Shown here piece by piece: positions 35,051 through 45,073 of a DNA stretch of 64,000 bases. Each line of letters starts with the position of its first letter. Position 1 is the stretch's first letter. A model generated the notes under the pieces. That model ran no database searches, was not told the origin of the DNA, and saw only the letters and a program-made list of their open reading frames with translations. Made by a program: the position numbers and the translations under genes. Source of the stretch: Terfezia claveryi (lineage: Eukaryota > Ascomycota > Pezizomycetes > Pezizales > Pezizaceae); assembly GCA_015179025.1 (NCBI GenBank), contig WHUX01000017.1, positions 186,001 to 250,000 on the forward strand, written 5' to 3'.

Positions 35051-36359
35051 ATGCTCATCACTGAATCCTACGACGATGTATCTACCTCCGATGGAGGGAA
35101 AATGCGTATGTCCCCACAGTTTACCCCGCTCTATTATACCCCACCACCCCCCACCTCGCTCTGATACCCAACCCCCAGTATACGGTGGGTATAATGATCC
35201 CTTTTTTGATACCTACCGCCTACCCTAGGAGTTTTCCTCTACCAACCCCAAATCCCGAATTATCCGCACGCGCGCTTTCCCGGGGTAGTCGTCTTCAGCG
35301 AGATCTACCAGGTTACGGGCCCAGTGGCGAGGTTTGCGAGGCAGCTTGCCGGACAGGGATATATCTGTGCGGCGCCGAGTAGTTGGCATGAGTTTGAGGG
35401 GCCGGAGCCGGTGGGTCTTTCAATACCTGGGGAGCCTGGATGGTGGAGTGGTCGCGGGATTCAGAGAATGGTGGGCTAATTGTATGCTGCGAGGCGGAGC
35501 GCGGTGGGGGAGTAGTTGGAGTATGATGGCCCCGGGACAGATAAGGGGAATAGGTATAAGATTGAAAAGGTACGTTGTTGGAGAGGGGAGGGGGAAGGAT
35601 GGTGGTGTTGATAGGGGCTGATATATGGTGGTGGTGGGGTGGTGGGGTGGGTTGTAGACCGTATCTTCCTACGACGAAGACCAACGCCTCTCCGTCGACC
35701 TTCTCCTAAGCCTCAAGACATGCACGGGGATGATCGGGGCGACGGGGATGTGTCTAGGGGGCCATTTGGCTTTCAGAGCAGGCTTTGATGAGAGAGTTAA
35801 GGCGGCCGTGTGTTATTTTGCTACTGGTACCTATACGTATCATTTTCTTCTTCTCCTCCCTTCGATAACTCAAACCCTCCGCTCGAGAACCTTTTATAGA
35901 GAATGGATGCTTATGGGGTTCTGGTAGATATCCACTCCTCCACCCTCGGCCTCCACAAATCCGACAACTCCCTCGAGCGCGTTCGGAACAAGGAGATGCG
36001 TGCAGAGTTAGCCATGGTACCATACCCTATCAACTTCCCCCCCCCCCTCTCAATACTTCCACATCTAACCTCCCCTTCCACACAAAAAGATCTTCGGCAA
36101 ACTCGACAACCACGTTCCTCCCCCCGGGCGGGACCTAATCCGCTCCACACTCCACTCCTCCGGTGCCACATTCAGCTTCTACGAGTTTGCGTGGGCGCAA
36201 CATGCCTTCATCCGCGATGAGCTAAGTAAAGGCCGCTATGACCCCGGGGTAACTAAGATCTGCTTTGAGATTTTGCTGGAGCTGTTTGGGAGGAGGTTGA
36301 GGAGTGAGCTTGGGGAGGAGGTAAGGGAGGAAGGAGGGAATAAAGGGCTAGTGTGTTAG
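35051..36359 (+). CDS. Dienelactone hydrolase family protein (alpha/beta hydrolase)
   Basis: Six exons (35051-35105, 35229-35410, 35516-35569, 35658-35826, 35928-36016, 36090-36359) give 272 residues, the normal family length. After MLITESYDDVSTSDGGKMRVF come GVVVFSEIYQVTGPVARFAR and AGQGYICAAPSSWHEFEGPE, the nucleophile elbow IGATGMCLGGHLAFR (Cys nucleophile), FGKLDNHVPPPGRDLIR (Asp of the triad) and FYEFAWAQHAFIRDELSKGR (His of the triad). The Cys-Asp-His triad is complete. The family hydrolyses lactones such as dienelactone in aromatic catabolism, but many fungal members have unknown substrates, and no catabolic cluster surrounds this one. Exon 3 is short (54 nt) and set among GC-rich introns, which makes the gene easy to misannotate. 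Confidence 0.9.
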
Positions 36360-36724
36360 ATTTGATGATTCTAATGGAGAGAGGAGGAATGTGGTTTTCG
36401 TATGACATGTGGTGAAAAAAAAAAAGCGTGAATAGAGGGTAACTCGGAAACGGATTGGGGAGCCACAAAGAGGGAGAGGTTATGCATCATCCAGTTGATA
36501 CATATTACTCATCTCATGTCATCGTCCGGCCCTATTTGCCGTACAAGTACATTGTAAAAAAGGCGGGCAAGGTACGTACAAAGAACACACCCTCATAACA
36601 ACTACATGATAAGGTACAAAGCTCGCTAGCATACTCACATACATGAGCAAAACAACCCGCCCAAAAACAATCCAATTATTCCGCCCCAAGCCCTTTACCC
36701 CTCACCTGTCCCTTCTCCATAGGT
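36360..36724. other. Convergent spacer between the hydrolase gene and NUP57
   Basis: About 365 bp between two converging 3' ends, with a poly-A run at 36414-36425. No gene is seen. Confidence 0.4.
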
Positions 36725-38365
36725 CTACCTCCTCTCCCCCTGCTTAGCCTCCACACCCTTACTCATCTCCTCCTCCACCTCCCCCAACTCCCTCTCAATC
36801 TCCTTGACCTCCTTCGTCAAAAATTCCAGCCCCTTCGCATTCTGGCCTAGCAACTCACCCGTCGCCTTCAGCAACTTCTCATCCCACTCCAACCCACCCT
36901 TCGTCTCCAGCTCTCCCTCCATCATCCTCGCTCTCTCCCTAACAACCATCATCCTCGCCCAAATCTCATTCACTCTTCCGACAATACTCGGGTTGAACAC
37001 ACTCTTACTCAGCGCATCAAGCTTCTTTTTCAACTGCTCCTCCTCAGGTTGCAGTGCGTATCCACGGTTTTTTAGAACTTGGACCTGTGCTGCGAGGGCG
37101 AGGGCGCGCCGGGCTAGGGAGATATGCCGCCGCCGGCAGTCGTCGAGTTTGATGGATGTGACGAGATCGTGCTTTTGGGAGAGAGTGGTCAGTTTTGCTT
37201 GGATGGCGTGCAGCGTGGTGCGAAAGACGTAGACTTGGTTTTGTTGGGATTTGACGCGAATTTCTAGGTCGCCGAAGCCGATGGCTAATACTGGGACGGC
37301 CCTACACATATATAGGAGAATTAGAATTTGATAATGTTGATCTGGGATGAGGTGGGGTGAGTACCCAGAATTAGGACGCTCAGTCCAAGCTTTATCATAA
37401 GCCTTTTCATCCTCATTCTGCGGTTTCACGTGTCTCGAAGCGTTATCTGCGCCGACATTGTTGTAGAAGTAGAATCTGAACTCGCAGTCGGGGGAGTTGC
37501 GGTCCCATTTTTGCATTACTTTTTTGAGCTCGTAGATGACTCTGTTTCCGGGCGCTTGGCCTTCCATCACCCATTCCCACACCCATTAGCCCCCCAAATG
37601 CGTTGATATAACACCAGTTCCCAAATAGATACGTACCATATTGCGATCCAGCCATAGATTGGTTCATTCCCCCCCCTGCATCTGAATCCCACCACCACCG
37701 AACTGTGATTGCTGCTGTGGCTGCTGCTGCTGTGGCTGGGCGGTAGTGCTACCGAAACCAAAGAACGATGATCCAGTTTGCTGCTGTTGTTGTGGCTGCT
37801 GGGTTCCAAAAAACCCACCTCCTCCTCCGGTAGTTGTGCTAGTTCCACCACCAAATAATCCCCCAACTCCTGCTGTTTGCTGCTGCTGAGGTTGTGTTTG
37901 CCCAAATAACCCCGATCCTCCTGTGGTTGTGCTCTGCCCTCCGAATAGTCCTGAGCCGGGTGTTTGCTGGGGTTGTTGCTGAGGCTGTTGCTGCTGTTGT
38001 TGTCCTCCACCAAATAAACCCCCACCAGTTGTACTCGTTCCACCGAAGAATCCACCACCGCCACCACCACCACCACCTCCTCCTCCCCCGGTTTGTTGTT
38101 GTGGCTGTTGCTGCTGTTGTCCAGCACCGAATATCGACGCCGGCCCTCCTCCACCGAACAATCCTGTACCTGTACCTGTGCCTAAGTTGGTGAAGTTAGT
38201 CTGCTGTTGCTGCTGCTCTTGCTGGGGCTGGGGTTGAAATTGCTGGGCGCCGAAAAAGCTACCTGTTGATGCTGGGGTAGTAGTGCTCGCTCCACCAAAT
38301 ATCCCTCCTCCGCCTTGGCCTGGTGTCGAACCCGCTGTGCCGAAGGGGCTGCTAAAGGTGGACAT
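36725..38365 (-). CDS. NUP57: FG-repeat nucleoporin Nup57/Nup54 (one-base homopolymer discrepancy)
   Basis: Exons 38365-37637, 37560-37365 and 37301-36725 encode about 500 residues once one base is added. Residues 1-240 are a Gly/Gln-rich FG domain with FGG, GLFGG and SFFG repeats separated by poly-Gln and poly-Gly. The second half is the Nup54 C-terminal domain: APGNRVIYELKKVMQKWD, SPDCEFRFYFYNNVG, VPVLAIGFGDLEIRV, then long coiled coils (LQPEEEQLKKKLDALSK, LEFLTKEVKEIERELGEV). It belongs to the Nsp1-Nup57-Nup49 complex of the central channel. The frame breaks at a G8 run (plus-strand C8 at 37669-37676): as given the protein stops at IQMQGGE, while one more G gives GGGMNQSMAGSQYG and joins exon 2 in frame. 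A homopolymer miscount is the simplest explanation; a true frameshift would remove the essential domain. Confidence 0.85.
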
Positions 38366-38779
38366 AACTGGTGTGTGTGTGTGTGGAGGGGAGGGGGGCT
38401 AGGTGGCTGTCGTTGTTGGTTGTGCTGTGGCGTGTATTCGTATTCTTCTCGCGTTGGGGATTCGGTGCCACTGATCTGAGCAAACAACCAAGGCAAGTAT
38501 GGTGCAGATCCAATAGACAGGTATTATGGCGTTGATGGCTCGCTCGTATGCTGGTCGTATAGGCTCCGTGAATTGTTGTATTGTTACGACACAAAATCGA
38601 CCGCTTGGCCTTCTGCACGCTTACTCATCCGCCCCGCCGAACACCTACACGAATATAGCAATAATATCGACAGGAATTAGAAACGAGCCTCACCTCCGGC
38701 CCCGCGAAACAGCGCTCGGTACATACATCACGAAGCAGACGCCGGCCCTCATCCACACCCCCAATCCAATTCGCCCATC
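38366..38779. promoter_or_regulatory. Divergent promoter region between NUP57 and the complex I 20.8-kDa gene
   Basis: This 414-bp interval separates two divergent start codons. A (GT)n tract lies at about 38371-38381. The regulatory role is inferred from orientation; no specific site is identified. Confidence 0.45.
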
Positions 38780-39540
38780 ATGTCCGGAACGGGAAACAGA
38801 GAGTCTCTGTACGTTTAGACTACTTCCACCTTACCCACGTGCCCCGGCCCAGCTGCTCGGGACGGACAGACAGATGTCCAATGACAATAGTTACTGCAAA
38901 ACAGAATCACGATGCTAATTGACTACAGTTTTCACCAAACCGTCCTAATCGACAAAACCCCCCTGCCGCCTTCCATCCCCTCCGTCTCGGAGGTCGGCGC
39001 CACTTCCGCCCCGCTCATGTCCGCATCCTTCTTCATCGGCGACCGCTGCAGCGCATACAGCGACGACTACATGCTGTGCAAGCACGAGTCGGGAGGGAAG
39101 GGTGAGTTTGACTGTCTCAAGGAAGGGAGGAGGGTGACTAGGTGTGCTGTTTCTGTGTACGTCTATTCCCCCCCCCTCCCCCCTCCCCCCGGGCGGACGA
39201 TATTCTACTCTCCCCTGAGAAAGTATTAATAACGTGGGAGCATACCAGGTTGGATGATTTAAACAAGCACTGCCTCGCCGAATTCCGTGCACACTGGTCC
39301 TGTCTCGACAATAACAACCAGCAAATGTGGCATTGCCGTACGCAGGAGAAGCCTTTGAATGACTGCGTATTCAAAAGCCTGGTACCTCCCCCCTCTTACC
39401 ACTCCTGCAACCCAATCACCACCTCACCAATTGCTCACTAGGTGTATACAATACGCTTTTAGGGCCTCCGAAAAGTCATTCCTGACACACCCAAGGGCCG
39501 CATTCCCATACACGAGCAGGCATTCCAGCGATTCAAGTAA
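38780..39540 (+). CDS. nuo-20.8: NADH:ubiquinone oxidoreductase 20.8-kDa subunit (NDUFA8/PGIV)
   Basis: Exons 38780-38808, 38929-39156, 39249-39381 and 39463-39540 give 155 residues. After MSGTGNRES comes FHQTVLIDKTPLPP and EVGATSAPLMSASFFIG, typical of the fungal subunit. Four CX9C motifs are visible: C-SAYSDDYML-C, C-LKEGRRVTR-C, C-LAEFRAHWS-C and C-RTQEKPLND-C. These form the double CHCH fold that is oxidised by Mia40 in the intermembrane space, so the protein needs no presequence. It is a supernumerary subunit on the intermembrane face of complex I. The gene is divergent from NUP57. Confidence 0.94.
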
Positions 39541-40258
39541 AACCTTGTATCCTCCACCTGTACTTTCACAACTCGAAATAGAATATTATACACTGCACTC
39601 ATTTTCCAAAAGGTGCGGTGTAGGAGATTTCCTTCCTATGTCTATTGGCCGGTGGTGGGGGAAACCTACTACCAAAGTGGCGGCAGGTATGTTGAAGGCA
39701 TATGAGTTTGCGTTGTACAACCTTGTATAGAAACCCACATTGTTTATGGCCCTTATCAGCCTTCAAGTTCCAAAATTCCTACTATCGGTAACTTCAGCAC
39801 AGTAAATTTTTTATTTGGTAAGGTGAACCATAGGAGGTATTTTCCTAGTAAAAAAACCAGCTAGAAAAGAAGAATCAAACCAAATAAATCCTCATCCTTT
39901 TTTTCCCAAACATCAAAGAACAATTGACAAGTCCCTTACAGACTCTCAAAGAAGCAAGCAGCCCAGTATCGAGATACCCATCGCAAATGGAGCAATAATA
40001 ACAATTACAGACAACCTAACGAAAAAGAGGGGTCCTTTATGGACGGTTGAAACAACTAGACTCAATGATCCCAACCTTAATCCGATTGCATCATAGCTTG
40101 ACGACAGGTCCAACACCCACTACAAGGGCCAACCCTCACCCCCGTGAACCCCGGAGTCCTCATCAAGTGTTCAATCACCTGGAATCCCATCACTGTGATC
40201 GTATACACGATAGTATACCCTTGTTTATTTCCCACGAAAAGGCTAATCAGTCCGGGAG
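39541..40258. other. Convergent spacer, no gene assigned
   Basis: About 720 bp between the 3' ends of the complex I gene and the orphan ORF. A second minus-strand frame (40427-40077) overlaps the orphan's C-terminus and extends into this region; it has a hydrophobic segment and could be an alternative spliced end of that gene. Confidence 0.35.
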
Positions 40259-41950
40259 TCATGGCCAGGTGCTGGATAGGGTCGCTATAGGCTCTGACTG
40301 TAAGATGAAAGACTTGTTCAGTGCTCGAAATGACCGTTGGCGTGTCTGCTGGAGGGCGAATAATCGGGGTTGAGAATATTGGTTGAAAAGGAGTGATGCT
40401 AGCAGGTGGTTCTTGATCAGATGCCATTGTGCGAGCGATGGCGGGAAGTCGGTTGGCGATGGCGGTGAAGAAGTAATAATTTGAGGAGAACCACCGGCTG
40501 GAGTCTCTGCTAGAATATTCTTAACTGCACGGAAGCGGCTTGGTGGTGATTGATTACTGGCCGGAGCCTCTGCTGTAGTAGGCCCCGTTGCACGAAATCG
40601 AGCTGCTGTTGGAGTATGAACACTCGGTTGCGGAAGAGCTGCCTCAGAAGGGCCAGCAGTGGCAAGCACTGCTGCGATAGCACCTGTTGTACGAGAGCGG
40701 ATTGGTGTTCTTGTACTTTCATCTTGGGGTGCAACTCCCGGGGGCGGAAGAGATAGCCTAGCCAGGGCAGGAGACTGTCTTGCCGACGATGCCGTGGCGC
40801 GGGAACGAGTGGTTGGTGTATTTGGAAGCAGGATTGCAGCCCCAGGGACATGGTCTGAAGGAGAGATTGCTGTTGGATTCAGAGCATTGTCAACAGCAGG
40901 AGCCAACGTTCTAGCAGAGACATCAACCCTAATACTCCCTTCGATACCACAAGCAGCCGCAACTTGAGACTCCACATCAGGCATGCTAACCTTTCGTTGC
41001 TCCAGGACCTCCCGCTCCCTCGCATGCATATGAGGAAAAGTAAGTCTACAATACGCTGCCAAATCCCTCTCACTGAGCCAGGGCTTCTCGCTCTCCGGCT
41101 GCTGTTCAATCCACTTGTAAAACTTCGCCATACGCAAATGTTTCTCTGGGACCTGTTTTGCCCATACTCTAATGAACTGTATTATTTGAGCCACGGTCAA
41201 GTGTAGCTCTGCCCCTCCCCCACGGGATTTGGGGATGACCATCCAAATTTCTTCGATGGCCCATTCGTTGTTCTTACGCCCTTCAACACAGCCAAGGGTG
41301 AAGACTAGGTGGTTGAGGCGTTTGATTTGGCTGTCTGTGAATCTTGTTGTTTTAGCGGGTGGGAGAGCGTACAGCTCAAAGTCGTTTGGAAAGGGATCTT
41401 CGTTACGTGGGGGAGCGGAGCGGCGGGGAGGAGGTGACTTGGTAGGGCCGGCAGGGGAAGCCATGGAAGGAGGCTCCGTAGAGCTGGCAGAGGACTCCAT
41501 AGGGGGTGATTCGGTATGTCCAGCAGCAGAAGCCAGGGAAGGTGACGGCAATCTGGTAGGAGTGGCACTCGAAGCCACGGGAGGTGACGGCAGCCTAGTA
41601 GGAGCGGCAGTGGAAGCCATGGGAGGTGACGGGAATGTAGTAGGAGCTACAGGGGAGGAGACAGGAGGTGACTGGGTAGAACCGGCAGGGGAAGCCATGA
41701 GAGGTGCTCTTGAGTTGTGAGGAGGGTGGGCGTTTGTATATGTTTGCTGGTGTAGCGTATCTTGTTGATGATTGGGCTCGAGAGGCCTAGAAGGGTAACG
41801 ATTAGTCCCCGAGACAGAAACCTCGCCGCTTGCTGCTGTGTCGAGTGTAGTCTGACTAAGCCAAGTGGTGAGAGACTTATTCTCGATGATTGATACATTG
41901 TTTGGTTGCCAGTGGAGAAAGATTTTTGGCTGGTTACGAGCTCGGTCCAT
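40259..41950 (-). CDS. Orphan low-complexity protein with 14-residue repeats
   Basis: This is an uninterrupted 563-codon frame starting with ATG at 41950. I do not recognise the family. Residues about 85-175 consist of imperfect 14-residue units of the form SPPxASxAxPTRLP, encoded by 42-bp tandem DNA repeats. Residues about 190-330 form a non-repetitive, charged and probably folded core (FTDSQIKRLNHLVFTLGCVE, NEWAIEEIWMVIPKS, VAQIIQFIRVWAKQVPEKH, SERDLAAYCRLTFPHMHARE). The rest is Ala/Pro/Ser/Thr-rich with repeated RSRATxSSARQSP-like or FRATGPTTAE-like words. No signal peptide or membrane helix is seen. From about 40427 a second frame (MASDQEPPASITPF onward, to 40077) looks at least as protein-like as the C-terminal 55 residues of this frame, so an unseen intron may switch frames. 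It lies upstream of nothing functionally related. Confidence 0.55.
   Translation of the reverse strand: MDRARNQPKIFLHWQPNNVSIIENKSLTTWLSQTTLDTAASGEVSVSGTNRYPSRPLEPNHQQDTLHQQTYTNAHPPHNSRAPLMASPAGSTQSPPVSSPVAPTTFPSPPMASTAAPTRLPSPPVASSATPTRLPSPSLASAAGHTESPPMESSASSTEPPSMASPAGPTKSPPPRRSAPPRNEDPFPNDFELYALPPAKTTRFTDSQIKRLNHLVFTLGCVEGRKNNEWAIEEIWMVIPKSRGGGAELHLTVAQIIQFIRVWAKQVPEKHLRMAKFYKWIEQQPESEKPWLSERDLAAYCRLTFPHMHAREREVLEQRKVSMPDVESQVAAACGIEGSIRVDVSARTLAPAVDNALNPTAISPSDHVPGAAILLPNTPTTRSRATASSARQSPALARLSLPPPGVAPQDESTRTPIRSRTTGAIAAVLATAGPSEAALPQPSVHTPTAARFRATGPTTAEAPASNQSPPSRFRAVKNILAETPAGGSPQIITSSPPSPTDFPPSLAQWHLIKNHLLASLLFNQYSQPRLFALQQTRQRSFRALNKSFILQSEPIATLSSTWP
41420..41710. repeat. About seven imperfect 42-bp tandem units
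   Basis: On the plus strand the units contain GGAAGCCATGGGAGGTGACG-like words at roughly 42-bp spacing. They encode the 14-residue repeats of the orphan protein. A plus-strand open frame at 41229-41720 is a by-product of this repeat. Confidence 0.75.
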
Positions 41951-42354
41951 TGACTCGAGTAGTCTGTTACCCTGAAAGACTTGAGCATATTTGTGTTACC
42001 CTCAACACTTGGTCTGCTAGAGAAGGATGGTATTACCTTTCTTAATATTTAGACCAAGGTCGCATACGAGCAGGGCATCCTATCCAAATAATTGTTCTTG
42101 ACAGCAGCTTAATAACCTTTATATAACCCGCTTGGTCCTATGCTTCTCTACATCCAATCCATTTGCTCCACCTCTAGTCTCTCCAACCTAGCTTGCCAGC
42201 ACGTCTACAACTATACACATATTGAAGGTAAAAGTGGGAAAATACACAAGCAGGATTAAAAAAAACACAAATGTAACATCAACAAGAGGAATTATAACTC
42301 AATTTTCACTCTATTGACCATATCGACTCCACTCTTTACCCTCAACCCCCATCC
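41951..42354. other. Spacer between the complex I 78-kDa gene and the orphan ORF
   Basis: About 400 bp between two minus-strand genes in tandem; no gene is seen. Confidence 0.4.
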
Positions 42355-45073
42355 CTAAGCGAATCCTGCCGCTGCTTGCTCCTCTCCATCCTCCACCACT
42401 CCAGACCTCGCCATTTTCGCAGCAGAACACCTCGCCATTGTCCTAGAGCTTCGTGAGATGGCATCTGTAAAGTAAAAGTTCTTAATGGGGTTCTCCAACA
42501 CCTGACCGGTCGACTTGGCGCCCCTATTCGCATCCACAAGCTGCGCCTTCAGACCGGTGTTCACAAGATCCGCCGTCGGCTGCTCAAGTACATCGTACCT
42601 AGTCAAGCTCGGACTAATCTGCTCCATCCTCTCCCTCAACTGGCTGATATCGTCATATGGCAATGTCACACCAATAGCCTCGGAAATCGCACGGATGATC
42701 TTCCAGTCTTCCCTAGCTACACCTGGCAAAGTCGCCGCTGGGCGAGTAAGCTGTACTCGCCCTTCAGTATTGACGTAGGTCCCGCTCTTCTCGGTGTAGG
42801 TAGCACCGGGAAGAACCACGTCAGCGTACTGTGCGCCAGCATCACCATGATGACCTTGGTAGATGACGAACGCTCCCTTGGGGATATCCGAGGCCTGGAT
42901 TTCGTCCGCACCGAGGAGGAAGATGATCTTGGGCTGAGTCTGGGAGACAGTAGGGTTAGGTGTACAGAAGCCAACGTCATACGCACCCACACGGGAGGCA
43001 GCACGCTGGAGGATGTTGTATCCATTCCACTCAGGGGTGATAAACTTGGCGGAATTCTTGTCCACGAATTGACCAATGAGCTCGAACATGGCCTTACCAT
43101 CAGGGTGTTCTGCAACTGCGGAACCGACGATGATGGTGGGGCGGTTAGCAGAGGCAAGGTTCCTGCCGAATTCACCAGCGAGGGCGGACTTTAGTGAGGC
43201 AAAGTCTTGGCCAAGGTGATCATATTCGAAGGTCCCCTCAAATTTCTCACCAACAACGGCAACAGAAAGATCGCTGCGGAGCCATTGTTTCCTGATACGG
43301 GCGTTGAGGACAGCGGCTTCGTGGCGGGGGTTGGTACCAACAAGGAGGATGACATCGGATTCCTCAACACCGGAGATCTTGCTGTTGAAGAGGTAATTCG
43401 AGCGGGAGTCGATACCGTGTGCTGGAGGCTGGTCTCCCAGTGGCTGATCAAGAGCGAGATTTTCTGAGCCAAGCTTGTTGACAAGATCCTTCATTGCCAC
43501 TAGAGACTCCACTTCTACCAAATGTCCCGCAATAGCCTTAACTTCATCTGCCTTTGGCTGTAATTGTTCGAAAGCACCTGCAATTTCAACCAACGCACCC
43601 TCCCATGTTGCAGGAAGGAACTTGTCATCCCTCCTTATAAGTGGGGCAGTTAGACGTTGTGTCTTCAATCCATCGCACGCAAATCGGGTTTTATCGTTGA
43701 TCCACTCCTCATTCACATCCTCGTTGAGTCGAGGAAGGATGCGCATGACTTCTTGACCGCGGACGTCCACACGAATGTTGGATCCTAGGGCATCGAGCAC
43801 GTCGATAGACTCGGTCGGCTTGAGTTCCCATGGGCGGGCACGGAAAGCGTAGGGCTTGGAGGTGAGGGCACCGACGGGACACAGATCAATGACGTTTCCA
43901 GAGAGTTCGGTGTCGAGGTTTCGCTCTAAGTAGGTGCCGATTTGCATGTCATTACCGCGACCGGTAGATCCGAATTCTGGAGCTCCAGCAACATCGTTGG
44001 CAAAACGGATACAACGGGTGCAGTGAATACAACGGTTCATGGATGTCTAGGAAGGTGGAGGTGAGCATGGTAGTCCCTGTGTCATGGAGTACTAGAGACT
44101 TACCTTCACAAGGGGCCCAATGTTCTTGTCCTCAACTGCACGCTTACCAGAAATCTCGTGGAAGCGGCCTCGGTCCGCACCATATCGCATAGATTGATCC
44201 TGCAAATCACACTCTCCACCCTGGTCACAAATTGCTAGAGATCAACCACATGTTTAGCCTCTGAATATAAGCTCATACAAATCGTCTTTAATTATACATA
44301 CGGCAATCCAATGGATGGTTCTGAACCGGAGTTAGCTGCTGCACAAGGCAGGGTAATTTGAAGCAAGTATACTCACAGCAAGCAAGAACTCCATCACACC
44401 CTCTCTCGCCTTATGTACCAGAGGGGAGTTAGTCTTGACGACCATACCGGGCTGCACGGGCCTACGATAATTTCTAGTCAGCAAAATGTGTCCTTCTACC
44501 TCAAGAGAGGAATTGAAGTACCAAGCACAAGATGCCACGGGCTTTGGCACTCTCTCGACTTCTACCAAACACATACGACAATTTCCGGCAATCATGAGCT
44601 TCTCGTGGTAGCAATATCTTGGAATTGTGGCCCCCGCCTTCTCCGCAGCCTGAATAAGGGCAGCTCCCTATATCACTCAGATAAATGCTGATCAGCCCTA
44701 ATTGCCCTATAGATATCCCTCTATCCTGTATCAACCCCCCTTCCTGCTCTGCGACACTCAATCACGGATCCTTCTTATATCCCCCCCTTCCCTCCTTCCC
44801 CCCTCGTCCTACCCCACCCAATTCCTGTCCCACCAATCTCGTGGCCCTCATGCCCTTCATGCCCTCTTCCCCGAATCTGCCATCTAGACATGCACGGCAA
44901 TTGCTCACCTGCTCTATCTTGACCTTCTGTCCATCAATTGTGATCTCCACCTCTGCCTTCCTCTTCACACTCGCGCTGAACGCTCTCCGTGTAGTGGCAA
45001 TAGGTGTGGTGCTGATAGCGGCATTCCGTGCCGTCCGCTGAGCGGCGGCCCGCGCAAGCTGTTGCCGCAACAT
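42355..45073 (-). CDS. nuo-78: NADH:ubiquinone oxidoreductase 78-kDa subunit (NDUFS1)
   Basis: Exons 45073-44909, 44667-44522, 44461-44377, 44320-44302, 44234-44104 and 44046-42355 give 745 residues. The N-terminal [20 protein letters not shown] is a matrix-targeting presequence. The iron-sulfur ligands are complete: CX10CX2CX13C of the [2Fe-2S] cluster ([15 protein letters not shown] through VASC), HX3CX2CX5C ([14 protein letters not shown]) and CX2CX2C with a distant Cys (CIHCTRC, then [13 protein letters not shown]). The molybdopterin-oxidoreductase-like C-terminal domain follows ([40 protein letters not shown]). It is the largest peripheral-arm subunit, carrying electrons from FMN towards ubiquinone. 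Exon 4 is only 19 nt and codes NHPLDC. The last 25 residues are Ala/Ser/Arg-rich and poorly conserved. Confidence 0.97.

Noticed and set aside
41229..41720. 163-codon plus-strand frame with Gly/Glu/Ala repeats
   Set aside because: It is the antisense shadow of the 42-bp tandem repeats in the orphan gene.
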